Origin: an uncultured Selenomonadaceae bacterium
Lineage (GTDB): Bacteria > Bacillota > Negativicutes > Selenomonadales > Selenomonadaceae
NCBI GenBank assembly: GCA_905235425.1
Contig: CAJOKY010000041.1
Location: 1-12,590, forward strand
Length of the DNA stretch: 12,590 bases
Reading direction: 5' to 3'
A program made the position numbers and the translations under genes. Of the stretch, positions 5,642 to 12,590 are shown in pieces (the stretch's first letter is position 1; each line of letters starts with the position of its first letter). The notes beneath the pieces are model-generated. The model did no database searches and was not told the origin of the DNA. It was given only the letters and a program-made list of their open reading frames with translations.

Positions 5642-7652
5642 CTATAAAATTTTATTTTTGCGCATAAGTTGCGCCTTTTTTTTCATAAACTCCAATACGC
5701 CGTCAATTTCATTCAGCTTATCTTCAATGGGTTCACATTTAAATTTTTTATTGGAAACAATAAGCGCGTATGGAAATTTTTTCCAGTCGATATCCTTAAC
5801 GCCCTTGATTTCATTGTTGTAAAGGCGCAGGGATTCACCGCCGAGAAATTTATTCAAGAAACGCTGAAGTATTTCGGAAATGGCAGGATCGAGGACATTA
5901 CCGTACATCTGTGCAGTCTTGCTGTTACCAAAGAAAGTCGAAACTGCATCAACTGTGCCGGAACCAAGATTTTCAATCAGCGGCTTTACGTCCCAATACA
6001 TCAGATGAACTTTATTTCCGCCTGCCACAAGTTGCATAGCACTGATATACATTGATAAAGCGCTCCATTGTTCAAAAAATTTTCCTTTTGCTTCAAGTTC
6101 AGTCATATTCTTTGCCTGATTCTCAATGTAATTTCTTACGGCGGCGGCAGTATCGGCGTCAAGGTACGAGGATAAAATTTCTTCAATGTTTTCAGAAATA
6201 ACTTTTTCGTAATTTTCTTCGCCAATAAAAGATTTGTAGACGGATCCTTCATGACTTGGAATGCCGATAATAAATTCTATGCCGTCAGCTACGCCGTTTT
6301 TATAAGCGTCAAAAACATTTACCGGAATAAGTTTACCATCACAAGTCGGAGCTATTCTGTTCAAGGCGATTTTTTGATTGGCGTCTTTTAATTGTTCGGT
6401 TGAGAGCCGTTGAAGTTCGTCCATTGACTTTGTTTCGGTTTCTTCCAAAAGTTCTTTGGCAAAACTTCTTGCGGCGTCCGGCGTATAATAACCACCGTCG
6501 GGACTGCCGAAAAATATAAATGCCTTCCGAAACAATCCTTTTGCCTGTTCGCAAGCCGCAAGCAGATTGATTGAAATTGCGCCGGATTCAAAGCCCATTA
6601 CTGTAATATTGTCTGGGTCGCCACCGAAGGCAGAAATATTTTCTTTAATCCACGTCAACGCCGCAATTTGGTCAAGCAAGCCAAGATTTAAAGCATCGGG
6701 ATAATTTTCACCACCTGGAACTTCGGAAAAATCAATAAAGCCGAATATTCCTAGACGATAATTAATACTTACGCCAACAAAGTCGGTATACTCGTCGACT
6801 AATTTTTCAAAATACATTAGCGGATCGGCAGACCCGCCGTAAGAAAAATCGCCATGATGAAATATCACAATGACTGGTCTTTTTTTATTAGTTTTTTTAA
6901 CTTCAAAACCAATATTCAAAGTCAAACAATCTTCACTTTGCCGGTGGAGTTTCAAGATGGAACCTTCGTGTTCAACCTGTATGGCAGATGCGCCAAAATG
7001 TTTTGCCTCAAATACGGCGTCTGATTCAGGCAACGGCTCAGGAGCTTTCCAGCGAAGTTTACCAACTGGCGGCTTGGCATACGGAATCCCCGTATAAACA
7101 ATGCCTTTTTTCTTTGTAGCCGACATATACACCGGTTTTCGTTTTCACTGCCAATTTTGTATCATATTCGCCTTTAATTTGCTGATTCTGCTTATTAAAT
7201 TCTTCAATATCCTCACTCGTGAACATATCGTCGTATAAAAATCCTTGACTGCCGTCGCCGTAACGCTTGCGAATTTTACGCACTTGATACCAATGAACTG
7301 CCATACTGAATACAAATCCCAGAATTGAAGGCAGAATCAAGTACAGATAATTTGCCAGCAAATAATCTTCAACAGATAATCCCGTTAATGAAAATGCAAC
7401 ATACTCCCCTGCCATAAAAACTATAAATAAAACAAAAAAAATTACTGCCTTATTCGTCGTGCTTTTTTGTACGGCTTTGCAGAAGACAATCTTTTTTGTT
7501 ACCATGTCAACCGCGCCGCCGATAACCATGCAAAGCAGTCCAGCTTGCCACATTTCCCAGCCGAGAAGTTTGGGAATTTCAAAACTCAAGCCATATGCCA
7601 TTGCCGAAATAAAGGCAATTATAAAATCATCAATCGTAAATAATTTTTTCAT
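5642..7652 (-). pseudogene. Membrane-anchored carboxylesterase-like protein, split by one indel
   Basis: Two frames overlap in a way that suggests one original gene of about 670 codons. The first (ATG 7652, MKKLFTIDDFIIAFISAMAY) has four predicted membrane helices (about residues 9-28, 35-52, 70-92, 98-122) and a cytoplasmic-looking linker, then reads AVKTKTGVYVGYKEK. The second (5642-7132) begins TKKKGIVYTGIPYAKPPVGK, the usual start of a type-B carboxylesterase, and has 496 open residues. Shifting by one base in the A run near 7108-7113 joins them cleanly. The esterase part keeps a Ser in GFESGAIS (Ser183) and a Glu in SHEGS (Glu295). However, the oxyanion motif is HHGDF rather than HGGGF, and the segment that normally holds the catalytic His (LGSGTVDAVSTFFGN, about 389-403) has none. 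It may therefore not be a classical esterase. If the indel is a sequencing error the gene is intact. Confidence 0.75.
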
Positions 7653-7681
7653 TACGTCATTTTCTTTCTACCAAAATAAAC

Positions 7682-7701
7682 TTCCCATTTAAAAACGGGA
7701 A
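7682..7701. repeat. Hairpin in the esterase 5' UTR
   Basis: TTCCCATTT (7682-7690) pairs with AAACGGGAA (7693-7701), with one A-C mismatch. It lies in the leader of the - strand transcript, between the promoter and the ATG at 7652. No T run follows that would make it a clear terminator. Confidence 0.5.
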
Positions 7702-7716
7702 AAACATAACATTGAT

Positions 7717-7746
7717 ATTATCATATCCCCCATCGATTACTGTCAA
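7717..7746 (-). promoter_or_regulatory. Promoter of the esterase-amidohydrolase operon
   Basis: On the - strand the -35 box is the exact consensus TTGACA (7746-7741), with GATAAT (7722-7717) 18 bases downstream. Transcription would start near 7710, leaving a leader of about 60 nt. Confidence 0.65.
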
Positions 7747-7751
7747 TGTTC

Positions 7752-7766
7752 GTTCCAAATTGGAAC
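7752..7766. promoter_or_regulatory. Palindromic operator candidate in the divergent region
   Basis: GTTCCAA-A-TTGGAAC is a perfect 7-1-7 palindrome. It lies six bases upstream of the -35 box of the esterase operon and about 25 bases upstream of the proposed -35 of the regulator gene. This position suits an activator of the operon or an autoregulator. The adjacent response regulator with an Xre-type HTH is the obvious candidate ligand (inference). Confidence 0.5.
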
Positions 7767-7791
7767 ATTTTATGAAAATAAAACTTTTCCC

Positions 7792-7820
7792 TTGATTTTA
7801 GCGCGTCACGTCGATAAACT
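7792..7820 (+). promoter_or_regulatory. Candidate promoter of the two-component operon
   Basis: TTGATT (7792-7797), a 17-base spacer and TAAACT (7815-7820, 4/6 match) precede the regulator start at 7852. It is weak but well placed. A weak or regulated promoter is common for signalling genes. Confidence 0.4.
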
Positions 7821-7851
7821 GAACAGTAAAAAAGTTATAGAGGATTTTATT

Positions 7852-8451
7852 ATGAACAAGAATTTTGCAGAAACTTTGAAACGGTTACGGACTCTTAAAT
7901 CAATTTCTCAACGCGAATTGGCTGAAAAAATTTTTCTTACGCGCTCCACCGTCGCCAAATGGGAAAATGGTTATAATTTGCCGGATACGTTCATGATTGA
8001 AAGAATTTGCAAAATTCTCAACGTCAACGAACAGTATTTAATAAAAATTTTGCTTGATGGTGATGACGAATTAAACGTAATTATTCTTGACGACAGAAAA
8101 ATTGTTGTGCAAGGTTCATTGTCTGTTGTCGAAGAAGTTTTGCCGAACGCAAATATTTTTGGGTTTACGCGACCTTCCGAAACGATTGAATTTGCCAAAA
8201 AAAAGAAAATCTCGCTGATTTTCTTGGATATTGAACTGGGGAAAACCAACGGACTTGATCTTTGCAAAAATTTTTTGGAGATAAACCCGCAAACAAATAT
8301 AATTTTTTTGACAGCTTATGTTGAATATTCTTTTGAGGCGTGGAGTACCGGAGCAAGTGGATATTTATTAAAGCCGATTACAGCAGAAAATTTAAGGGCT
8401 CAATTAAAAAATTTGCGTTATCCCTTGATAAATGCAGGTGAAATTTTGTGA
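7852..8451 (+). CDS. Response regulator with N-terminal Xre-type HTH
   Basis: The protein has 199 residues. The start is ATG 7852, because GAGG is placed about eight bases upstream and MNKNFAETLKRLR is a normal Cro/CI-type HTH start; an upstream ATG at 7792 would lack this. Residues 7-62 are the HTH (SQRELAEKIFLTRSTVAKW as recognition core). Residues 74-190 are a receiver domain with all key residues: acidic pair Asp80-Asp81, phospho-acceptor Asp126 (LIFLDIELG), Thr154 (FLTAY) and Lys174 (YLLKPI). The order is reversed from the usual receiver-then-DNA-binding layout. Its stop overlaps the kinase start by four bases (GTGA), so the two are translationally coupled and form a two-component system. 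Likely role: DNA binding at a nearby promoter, modulated by phosphorylation. Nothing in the sequence tells the signal. Confidence 0.92.
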   Translation: MNKNFAETLKRLRTLKSISQRELAEKIFLTRSTVAKWENGYNLPDTFMIERICKILNVNEQYLIKILLDGDDELNVIILDDRKIVVQGSLSVVEEVLPNANIFGFTRPSETIEFAKKKKISLIFLDIELGKTNGLDLCKNFLEINPQTNIIFLTAYVEYSFEAWSTGASGYLLKPITAENLRAQLKNLRYPLINAGEIL

Positions 8452-9701
8452 CGTTTCTATATGGAATAAATTTTTTTAGTTGCGGTATGATGATGTCGCT
8501 AATGATTGCAGGAATTATCATATCCGTATTTACGCCTGACGTTGAAAATTGGAATAGAAAATTTTTTATCATGCTTTTCACGATTTTAACGTTACTGGTA
8601 ATTTCATATTGCGTTGATTCATTTTTGACGCTATTTTCAAATGCGGTAATTGCGGGAAGAATTTCCATTTTCTTTGAATATTTCTTTATTCCCGTCACTA
8701 TGTTTATGTTCACAATTTTTTTGTTGCATTGTTGTAACGAAAATTGGCTCAAGAGCAAACTTTTTTATTCAGTGCTGATTTTATATACTATCTTTTTAAT
8801 TTTGCTTGGAATAACGCAGTTTACAGGAATTTTTTATTATGTCACAGATGAAAATATTTTTTATCGGAACGAATTACATTCAGTCTTAATGTTGCCGTTA
8901 ATTTTAATAGCGGATTTGAATTTATTCGCGGTTGTTAAACGCAGGAACGCTTTGTCGCGAAAATATTTTCAGTCATTTTTGGTTAATGTATTGCCAATGG
9001 CGCTGGCGATGATGTTTCACACAATAATTTTCAATCCGTTAGTGGTTGCACTTGGAGTAACTTTTTCGGCGTTGGGAATGTTTGTCATAATTTTGATTGA
9101 TCACGTCGAACAATTTTTGCGGCAACAGCGTGAGATTCTCAATCATCAAGCAAACATTTTGGTCTTGCAAATGCGTCCGCACTTCATATACAACACGATG
9201 ACGAGTATTTACTATCTTTGTTCGCAAAATCCAAAACAAGCTCAGAAAGTCACGCTGGATTTTACAAATTATCTGAGAAAAAATTTTATGGCGATTGCTT
9301 GCGAAGGGACGATTTTATTTTCTGAAGAATTGGAGCATACCAAAGCATATATGTCGATTGAGCAGGCTCAGTTTGAAGAAAATTTATTTGTTGAGTACGA
9401 TACGCCGCATGTAAATTTTCAGATTCCGCCGCTGACATTGCAACCGATTGTAGAAAATTGCGTTAAGCATGGACTTGACCTTGATTCTGATCCTTTAAAT
9501 ATTTTAATTTCGACGCGTAAAACAGATGCCGGAAGTATCATTATTGTTGAGGACAACGGAGTGGGATTTGAACTTGACGACAGCAGAGAAAATTTTGCGT
9601 TGAAAAATATTCAAAAACGATTGGAAATGTTTTGCGAAGGGAATTTAAGCATTTATCCGCGTGAAGGCGGCGGAACGATTGTAAAAATTCTTATGCCGTG
9701 A
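8448..9701 (+). CDS. Sensor histidine kinase, LytS/YehU-type (His_kinase family)
   Basis: The protein has 417 residues. About seven hydrophobic segments (roughly 5-28, 38-60, 70-93, 105-127, 143-163, 176-195, 199-218) form a membrane sensor without a large external domain. A short coiled-coil-like stretch (EQFLRQQREILNHQ) leads into the His_kinase domain with the phospho-acceptor His245 in QMRPHFIYNTM. An HATPase domain follows, with N-box IVENCVKHG (Asn337), G1 box EDNGVGFE (Asp369) and GGGTIV (407-412). Everything needed for activity is present. The start is GTG 8448, with AGGTG eight bases upstream, inside the end of the regulator gene. Kinases of this family usually pair with LytTR regulators, so pairing with an Xre-HTH receiver protein is a notable variation. 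The ligand is unknown. Confidence 0.93.
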   Translation: MTFLYGINFFSCGMMMSLMIAGIIISVFTPDVENWNRKFFIMLFTILTLLVISYCVDSFLTLFSNAVIAGRISIFFEYFFIPVTMFMFTIFLLHCCNENWLKSKLFYSVLILYTIFLILLGITQFTGIFYYVTDENIFYRNELHSVLMLPLILIADLNLFAVVKRRNALSRKYFQSFLVNVLPMALAMMFHTIIFNPLVVALGVTFSALGMFVIILIDHVEQFLRQQREILNHQANILVLQMRPHFIYNTMTSIYYLCSQNPKQAQKVTLDFTNYLRKNFMAIACEGTILFSEELEHTKAYMSIEQAQFEENLFVEYDTPHVNFQIPPLTLQPIVENCVKHGLDLDSDPLNILISTRKTDAGSIIIVEDNGVGFELDDSRENFALKNIQKRLEMFCEGNLSIYPREGGGTIVKILMP

Positions 9702-9706
9702 AAATT

Positions 9707-9727
9707 CTTTGTCTGAACACGACAAAG
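9707..9727 (+). terminator. Hairpin after the kinase gene
   Basis: CTTTGTC (9707-9713) and GACAAAG (9721-9727) form a perfect 7-bp stem six bases after the kinase stop. No T run follows, so it is at most a weak terminator or an mRNA end-stabilising hairpin. Confidence 0.4.
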
Positions 9728-9790
9728 GTACGCTCTTTGAAACGTTGATGAAGAATTTTGGACGATCCAATATAACTTTTTCTTTTACGT

Positions 9791-10024
9791 GGAGACTTCG
9801 ACAGTCTAGGTATTATAATTGCCAAATTTGAACGCGAGTTGATTTTACAACGTCAGCGTGAAGGTATTCAACTTGCCAAATCCACCGTTAAATACAAAGA
9901 GAGCTATGCTAAAAAACGTCCCAAAGATTTCGACTTTTACAAACCAAGTTATTACGACAGGCAGTACACCGTTATCGAAATTGCCAATCATTACAAAGTT
10001 TCTCGCCCCACCGTTTATAAGTAG
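9791..10024 (+). pseudogene. C-terminal fragment of a second serine recombinase
   Basis: About 77 residues remain. AKFERELILQRQREGIQLAK corresponds to the conserved ERxxIxxRxxxGI start of the long helix after the resolvase catalytic core. A linker (KKRPKDFDFYKP) and a Hin-type HTH (YTVIEIANHYKVSRPTVYK) follow, then TAG at 10022-10024. The catalytic Ser domain is absent, and upstream bases (9728-9790) do not continue the family. It is not a copy of the intact resolvase at 3602-4180: the linker and HTH differ clearly. It is an old truncated remnant with no function expected. Confidence 0.75.
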
Positions 10025-10038
10025 TTACGTAAATAACC

Positions 10039-10815
10039 TTAAATCAACGGCAGGTATTCTTTTTGTTTATCTGCCGGAACTTGCAACGCGTCCATTGCTT
10101 CGCTTCATTGTTTTCATTAAGTTGCGAATATATTCAACACCCATTTTTTCAGTCTCTGCCGCCGCTTCTTCTGCTGCTATTTCCAATAACGGTTCCATTA
10201 ATACGCCCAGCAGTCTGTGTGTCGTGGCGTTCTTACCCAAATTCAACACGATTATTTTTATTAAATCGTAATTTTGAAGATTGTCGTGAAAAGCACCATG
10301 AATAACTTTTTCTGTCAGTCCGTATTCTTGAATTGAGTCTGCGCGATAATTTTGGACGTTCATACAAACCCAAATCGAGTACACTTTCTCCTTCTAATCC
10401 GAAATCAACCGCGAGACATAATACACCGCTCTTTTCATTAACGGATACCCTATTGTCTTTGTCGTCTTCTGCGCTTCTATATTTACTATAATTTTTATCT
10501 GTTCGCCGTTTTTTGGTATTACTGCATCAAAAATTATATAGAAGGTGACCAGACCTTCTGTGGGACTTTTTGATTCGGTCTGTTTCCTCTTTATATCCAA
10601 CGTATCATCAATCGGTATTCGATTTACCATCAAAATTGGTTCGCCTTCTATATATACTTTCTCTCTATTTCTTTCACAGAGCTATCGGCGAACTCCTCAA
10701 CCGTTTCTTTCAAAATGTGCGCCAAGATTATTTTCCGAGACAGCACTCTTTTGACCATATTATCATAAGCGGCTTTGTTTTCCTCTAAATATTTTTCCAC
10801 CGTATCCTTCCCCAT
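10039..10815 (-). pseudogene. PD-(D/E)XK nuclease family transposase-type protein, broken
   Basis: The gene starts at ATG 10815 (MGKDTVEKYLEENKAAYDN) and ends at TAA 10041-10039 after ADKQKEYLPLI. Blocks in between belong to the PDDEXK transposase-type family related to Rpn: RKIILAHILKETVEEF, VTFYIIFDAV and IIVNIEAQK (Asp and Glu-x-Gln-Lys of the active site), KRAVYYVSRLIS, then YSIWVCMNV. There are at least three lesions. An extra TA in a TATATA run near 10643 shifts the frame. A TAG at 10396-10394 lies just after SRLISD, where some residues also seem missing. A further frame change near 10095-10110 precedes the C-terminal DALQVPADKQKEYL. It differs from the Rpn gene at 2748-3579, so the window holds two separate members of the wider superfamily. 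Function is lost. Confidence 0.75.
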
Positions 10816-10850
10816 ATTGTATTCGTCAATACCAGTAAATTAACCTGCTT

Positions 10851-11084
10851 TCATTCCTTTTCTGTTATTTGAATTTCTCTTAAAACTCCCACCATCTTCA
10901 GTACTGATGCCGAAGTCACGTCCAAATTCTCGTTTTTTATCCCGCGTTTCACCTGCGCGAAGATTACTTCCATTTTCTCATTTTCCAATTTTTTCTGAAC
11001 TCGCGTACTTCCTCCAATTCTAAATTTTTCTATCATCATCGACGTTACTATACAACAATTATTTTTTTTCGTCCGAATTTGCAC
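10851..11084 (-). CDS. Small protein of unknown function (doubtful)
   Basis: There is an open frame of 77 codons, with a second possible start at Met16/17 (MMIEKFRIGG) that would give about 62 residues. The protein is basic and probably helical (RVQKKLENEKMEVIFAQVKR) and resembles nothing I know. It ends at TGA 10853-10851, about 35 bases before the transposase-type pseudogene on the same strand. A TATAGT box lies just upstream of the second start, but there is no good RBS. It could be a real small partner gene or a remnant. Confidence 0.3.
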   Translation of the reverse strand: MQIRTKKNNCCIVTSMMIEKFRIGGSTRVQKKLENEKMEVIFAQVKRGIKNENLDVTSASVLKMVGVLREIQITEKE

Positions 11085-11109
11085 AAAAAATTGTGTAAAA
11101 ATAGTGCAA
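11079..11109. repeat. Inverted repeat between divergent genes
   Basis: TTGCAC (11079-11084) and GTGCAA (11104-11109) are perfect 6-bp arms. An inner CACAA/TTGTG pairing can form a small hairpin of its own. They lie between the small - strand ORF and the relaxase pseudogene. This may be a regulator site; I see no closer clue. Confidence 0.4.
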
Positions 11110-11140
11110 CGTCTTTTTTCTTTCTATGCTATCATATTTC

Positions 11141-11178
11141 AAAAGTCGCTTTTAACGAAATATGCACTTATGCATTTC
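11141..11178. other. Candidate oriT hairpins upstream of the relaxase
   Basis: Two adjacent hairpins lie shortly before the relaxase coding region. One is AAAAG-TCG-CTTTT (11141-11153). The other is GAAAT(AT)GCA-CTTA-TGCATTTC (11157-11178), an 8-bp stem with a two-base bulge. MobA/MobL relaxases often act at an oriT with inverted repeats next to their gene. Position and structure fit, but I cannot recognise a nic consensus. Confidence 0.35.
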
Positions 11179-11208
11179 TCTTTGCGAATCGCTCTTTGAA
11201 CCTTCGGT

Positions 11209-12590
11209 TTGCTGGAGAAAAGAGAAAACTTCTTGGATTTGTTCCATTTCAAAATTAAATCTGATAAAAAGCCTGACGGTTCTAAAATTTCTCTCGTTTT
11301 GCACGTTGATTATATTCGCCTTGAAGTTTCTTTGTCCAATTCTGACCGTTCCACCTCCATCGAACATTTCAGCGGTCATTCTATTTCTTCTTCCGAGATT
11401 AAAGAGGCTTGCAGAAGTATCGATACTTTGCTCAACAAAACTGAGGCTGTTGGTTGTTTTACTAAATGAACGACATCCTTGCATCTCAAACGGCGGTACT
11501 CTCGTTACCAATCGACTCTACCCCAAGCAATGTTCTTCACCTCTTAAATCAAAATCAATCGAAGATGTTACCAAAATCGGATTTCGCTTGCCGACATTGT
11601 CCCAACTCCCTTTGGTTCATTCAGAAACACAAGGAACTAACCTACTTCTGTCGTCTGATGAATCTCGTAAGCTGGAACATCTCTCAAAAAACTTTTATCA
11701 CAATGTGCGATGGAACTTTTCTCTCGAACGTAAAAAATTAGCTGAACGTACTGCTGATAAAATTCTTGATAACATTAACGAAAATTTAACTCCTCTTTCC
11801 GCCAAATCGCACGTTGAATACATGAACCGCGAAAACGCTTTTTCTCATCGTGGCGGCTGTATCTTCCAAGCTCATCATTTACCTAAATGGGCGAAGGACG
11901 ATCCCAAAAAATTTTTCCGCGCCGATGATAACTACGAAGGTTGCAGTAATCGCCTCTACGTTGAAATTGAATTTGCCCTCTCCAATGAAACTACTAACGA
12001 TGAGCAATATCGCCAGATTATTAACGCTTTTATTACCAAACATTCAAGTGACCACTATTACGCTTCTGATATTCAAGAAAAAATTGGCGCGTTATCTAAC
12101 GGACAACGCCACTTGCACGTTCACATTATGTTTTCCGAACGTATTATCGATGACGTCGAGAAAATCAATGAACGTTGCCCTAAGAATTTTTTCAAGTATC
12201 CAAAATGGTTTTTCCATTCGCGTTGACCATCGTTCCTTAAAGGATCCAAAGTATGAGGCTTAAAGAAACGGCGATACTTTCTTTGCTAAACTTTTTGATC
12301 GTCTCCCAGAAGAGTACATTTGTTTAATTTTTTCTCAAGTCGACAACATCCCCCCTGTTAGCTCAATTGAAAAAATTTCGCGCTCTTCGCACTAATCTTT
12401 TAAATGCCGTCGCTGACGTTAATAAATGGAAACGAGTTATCATCTCTCGTCACGACGTTTAAGAACATGCCAAACTTGAATATATGTCTCCATCTGAACG
12501 CGAAATTTGGCTACAATATTTTTCCACCGTTTTTCAAATTCACCAACTCCAAGAGTTTTTAAAGAATTTACGTCAGCCGAAAAATTCTCA
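11209..12590 (+). pseudogene. MobA/MobL-type relaxase, fragmented, runs off right edge
   Basis: The N-terminal block (11209-11469) has FHFKIKSDKKPDGSKIS and HVDYIRLE, then breaks at TGA 11467-11469. Coding resumes in another frame with VTKIGFRLPTLSQLPLVHSE and the MobA/MobL core: SHVEYMNRENAFSHRGG, HHLPKWAKDDPKKFF, YVEIEFAL and the metal-binding HxH in RHLHVHIMFSER. It is cut again near 12205. NGFSIRVDHRSLK, RNGDTFFAKLFDRLPEEYI and, after another frame change near 12350-12375, NKWKRVIISRHDV and EYMSPSEREIW continue to the edge, with TAA at 12261-12263 and 12460-12462. Segments of the expected layout seem deleted after the first block and after NFFKYP. The true start is unclear: ATG 11209, or a lost codon nearer FHF. 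Relaxases of this family nick oriT for conjugative mobilisation. This copy is dead. Confidence 0.85.

Noticed and set aside
5669..6055. 128-codon + strand frame
   Set aside because: It is the shadow of the esterase coding strand, with no start signals.
7095..7125. Programmed ribosomal frameshift between membrane domain and esterase
   Set aside because: The A run is not in the phase required for a -1 slippery heptamer, and the join needs a +1 change. No strong downstream structure was evident. An indel in a homopolymer is simpler.
9728..9790. Short protein-like stretch (DKGTLFETLMKNFG) after the kinase
   Set aside because: It is too short to assign and not continuous with the recombinase fragment. 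There are no gene signals.
10538..10558. 7-bp inverted repeat AGAAGGT/ACCTTCT inside the transposase-type pseudogene
   Set aside because: It is in coding sequence, short, without a T run, and not at a gene boundary. Probably chance.
11162..11469. Continuous + strand frame from 11162 as one 354-residue protein
   Set aside because: Its first hundred residues do not resemble protein and overlap the relaxase N-terminus in the other frame. Only the part after about 11470 belongs to the relaxase.

Overview
The window is AT-rich, with low-GC Bacillota-like codon use. The protein families (a ParB-like/phosphoribosyltransferase phage pair, MobA/MobL relaxase, Rpn nucleases and LytS-type signalling) fit a gut or host-associated Bacillota bacterium. 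Negativicutes is my best guess, from family resemblance only. Most genes are broken by nonsense codons, frameshifts or in-gene deletions. A few islands are intact: a serine resolvase and a two-component system. The region looks like a chromosomal operon set among decayed plasmid, phage and conjugative material.

Layout. (1) 1-978, + strand: remnants of a phage-type module, a ParB-like gene and then a phosphoribosyltransferase-like gene, both broken. (2) 979-1260: non-coding, with a strong GC-rich hairpin. (3) 1261-4250, mostly - strand: a plasmid-like backbone read right to left, with an intact serine resolvase (own promoter and a palindromic candidate operator), an Rpn-family nuclease with one frameshift, a control region, and a long replication-initiator-like pseudogene. 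The control region (2517-2751) is the most interesting part. A + strand promoter and terminator define a small RNA of about 110 nt. It is antisense to the - strand leader of the rep-like gene, and that leader carries its own terminator plus a 12-bp antiterminator pairing. This is the architecture of transcriptional attenuation by a counter-transcribed RNA, as known for pT181- and pIP501-type plasmids.

(4) 4309-7722, - strand: a probable two-cistron operon, a membrane-anchored carboxylesterase-like protein (split by one indel in an A run) followed by a badly decayed YtcJ-like amidohydrolase and a terminator. (5) 7741-9727, + strand: a divergent two-component system, a response regulator with inverted order (Xre-type HTH first, receiver second) and a translationally coupled LytS/YehU-type histidine kinase. 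A perfect 7-1-7 palindrome sits in the divergent promoter region, next to a consensus -35 box of the esterase operon, so the regulator may control that operon.

(6) 9791-12590: further mobile-element debris, namely the C-terminal end of a second serine recombinase, a PD-(D/E)XK transposase-type pseudogene (- strand) with a small unknown ORF upstream, and a fragmented MobA/MobL relaxase pseudogene that runs off the right edge, with hairpins upstream that could be an oriT.

Family assignments are from reading the proteins; no database search was possible. Statements about missing segments rest on remembered family layouts and are inference.
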